This document shows, piece by piece, positions 13,765 through 13,791 of a stretch of 13,791 nt of DNA (positions within the stretch are counted from its first letter, which is position 1; every line of letters begins with the position of its first letter). This stretch comes from Spirochaetales bacterium UBA4629 (GTDB lineage: Bacteria; Spirochaetota; Spirochaetia; Sphaerochaetales; Sphaerochaetaceae). The DNA is taken from assembly GCA_002406055.1 (NCBI GenBank), contig DHMZ01000113.1:1-13791 (forward strand), read 5' to 3'. Under the pieces are notes generated by a model that searched no databases, had not been told where the DNA came from, and saw only the letters and a program-made list of their open reading frames with translations. Position numbers and translations under genes: made by a program.

Positions 13765-13791
13765 TTACCTTGTTAGTTCTCAAAAAAATCT

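Overview
The window is AT-rich and packed with genes, and reads as chromosomal DNA of a host-associated, probably anaerobic spirochaete (Treponema/Sphaerochaeta-like). Three things suggest this: two lipoproteins with the relaxed lipobox (VSC) seen in spirochaetes, a NusG-family paralogue, and a degradative 2,3-diaminopropionate ammonia-lyase typical of gut anaerobes. The placement is inference from gene content and composition; no phylogenetic marker was compared.

Left part (1-5935). A minus-strand lipoprotein joins a duplicated domain to a C-terminal barrel-like segment (194-1492). Divergent from it is a two-gene operon: an MFS permease (1584-2741) whose stop overlaps by one base the start of a NusG/LoaP/RfaH-like elongation factor (2741-3310). 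That gene converges, with a 4-base overlap, on a minus-strand short-chain dehydrogenase (3307-4125). Upstream of the dehydrogenase is a stand-alone RlmK-type 23S rRNA methyltransferase (4157-5854) with a very long Arg/Ser/Asp-rich tail. The methyltransferase's terminator hairpin contains the dehydrogenase's ribosome-binding site.

Middle part (5936-9519). A plus-strand pair encodes an unknown 157-residue protein and a phosphomannomutase/phosphoglucomutase, closed by a strong terminator. Next is an AT-rich leader with three evenly spaced T5A5 palindromes and a sigma70-like promoter, then diaminopropionate ammonia-lyase (7992-9236) with its own terminator. A tRNA-Asn(GUU) with its own promoter follows, and then two hairpin terminators.

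Right part (9520-13791). Just past the tRNA, three imperfect copies of a 15-bp element at an exact 23-bp period lead into an AAA ATPase with a DUF4143-type C-terminus (9721-10995). Its arginine codon use differs from the mutase gene, so it may be acquired DNA. Facing it is an 863-residue lipoprotein with three Ig/PKD-like modules (11104-13695). Its promoter has a G8 tract between the -35 and -10 hexamers, which is the layout of a slip-strand phase-variable promoter.

The strongest leads are the G8 promoter, the 23-bp repeats before the ATPase, the RS/RD tail on the rRNA methyltransferase, the ribosome-binding site inside a terminator, the NusG paralogue coupled to a permease, and three genes with -10-like hexamers placed as for leaderless mRNAs. 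No complete new defence or biosynthetic system is visible.
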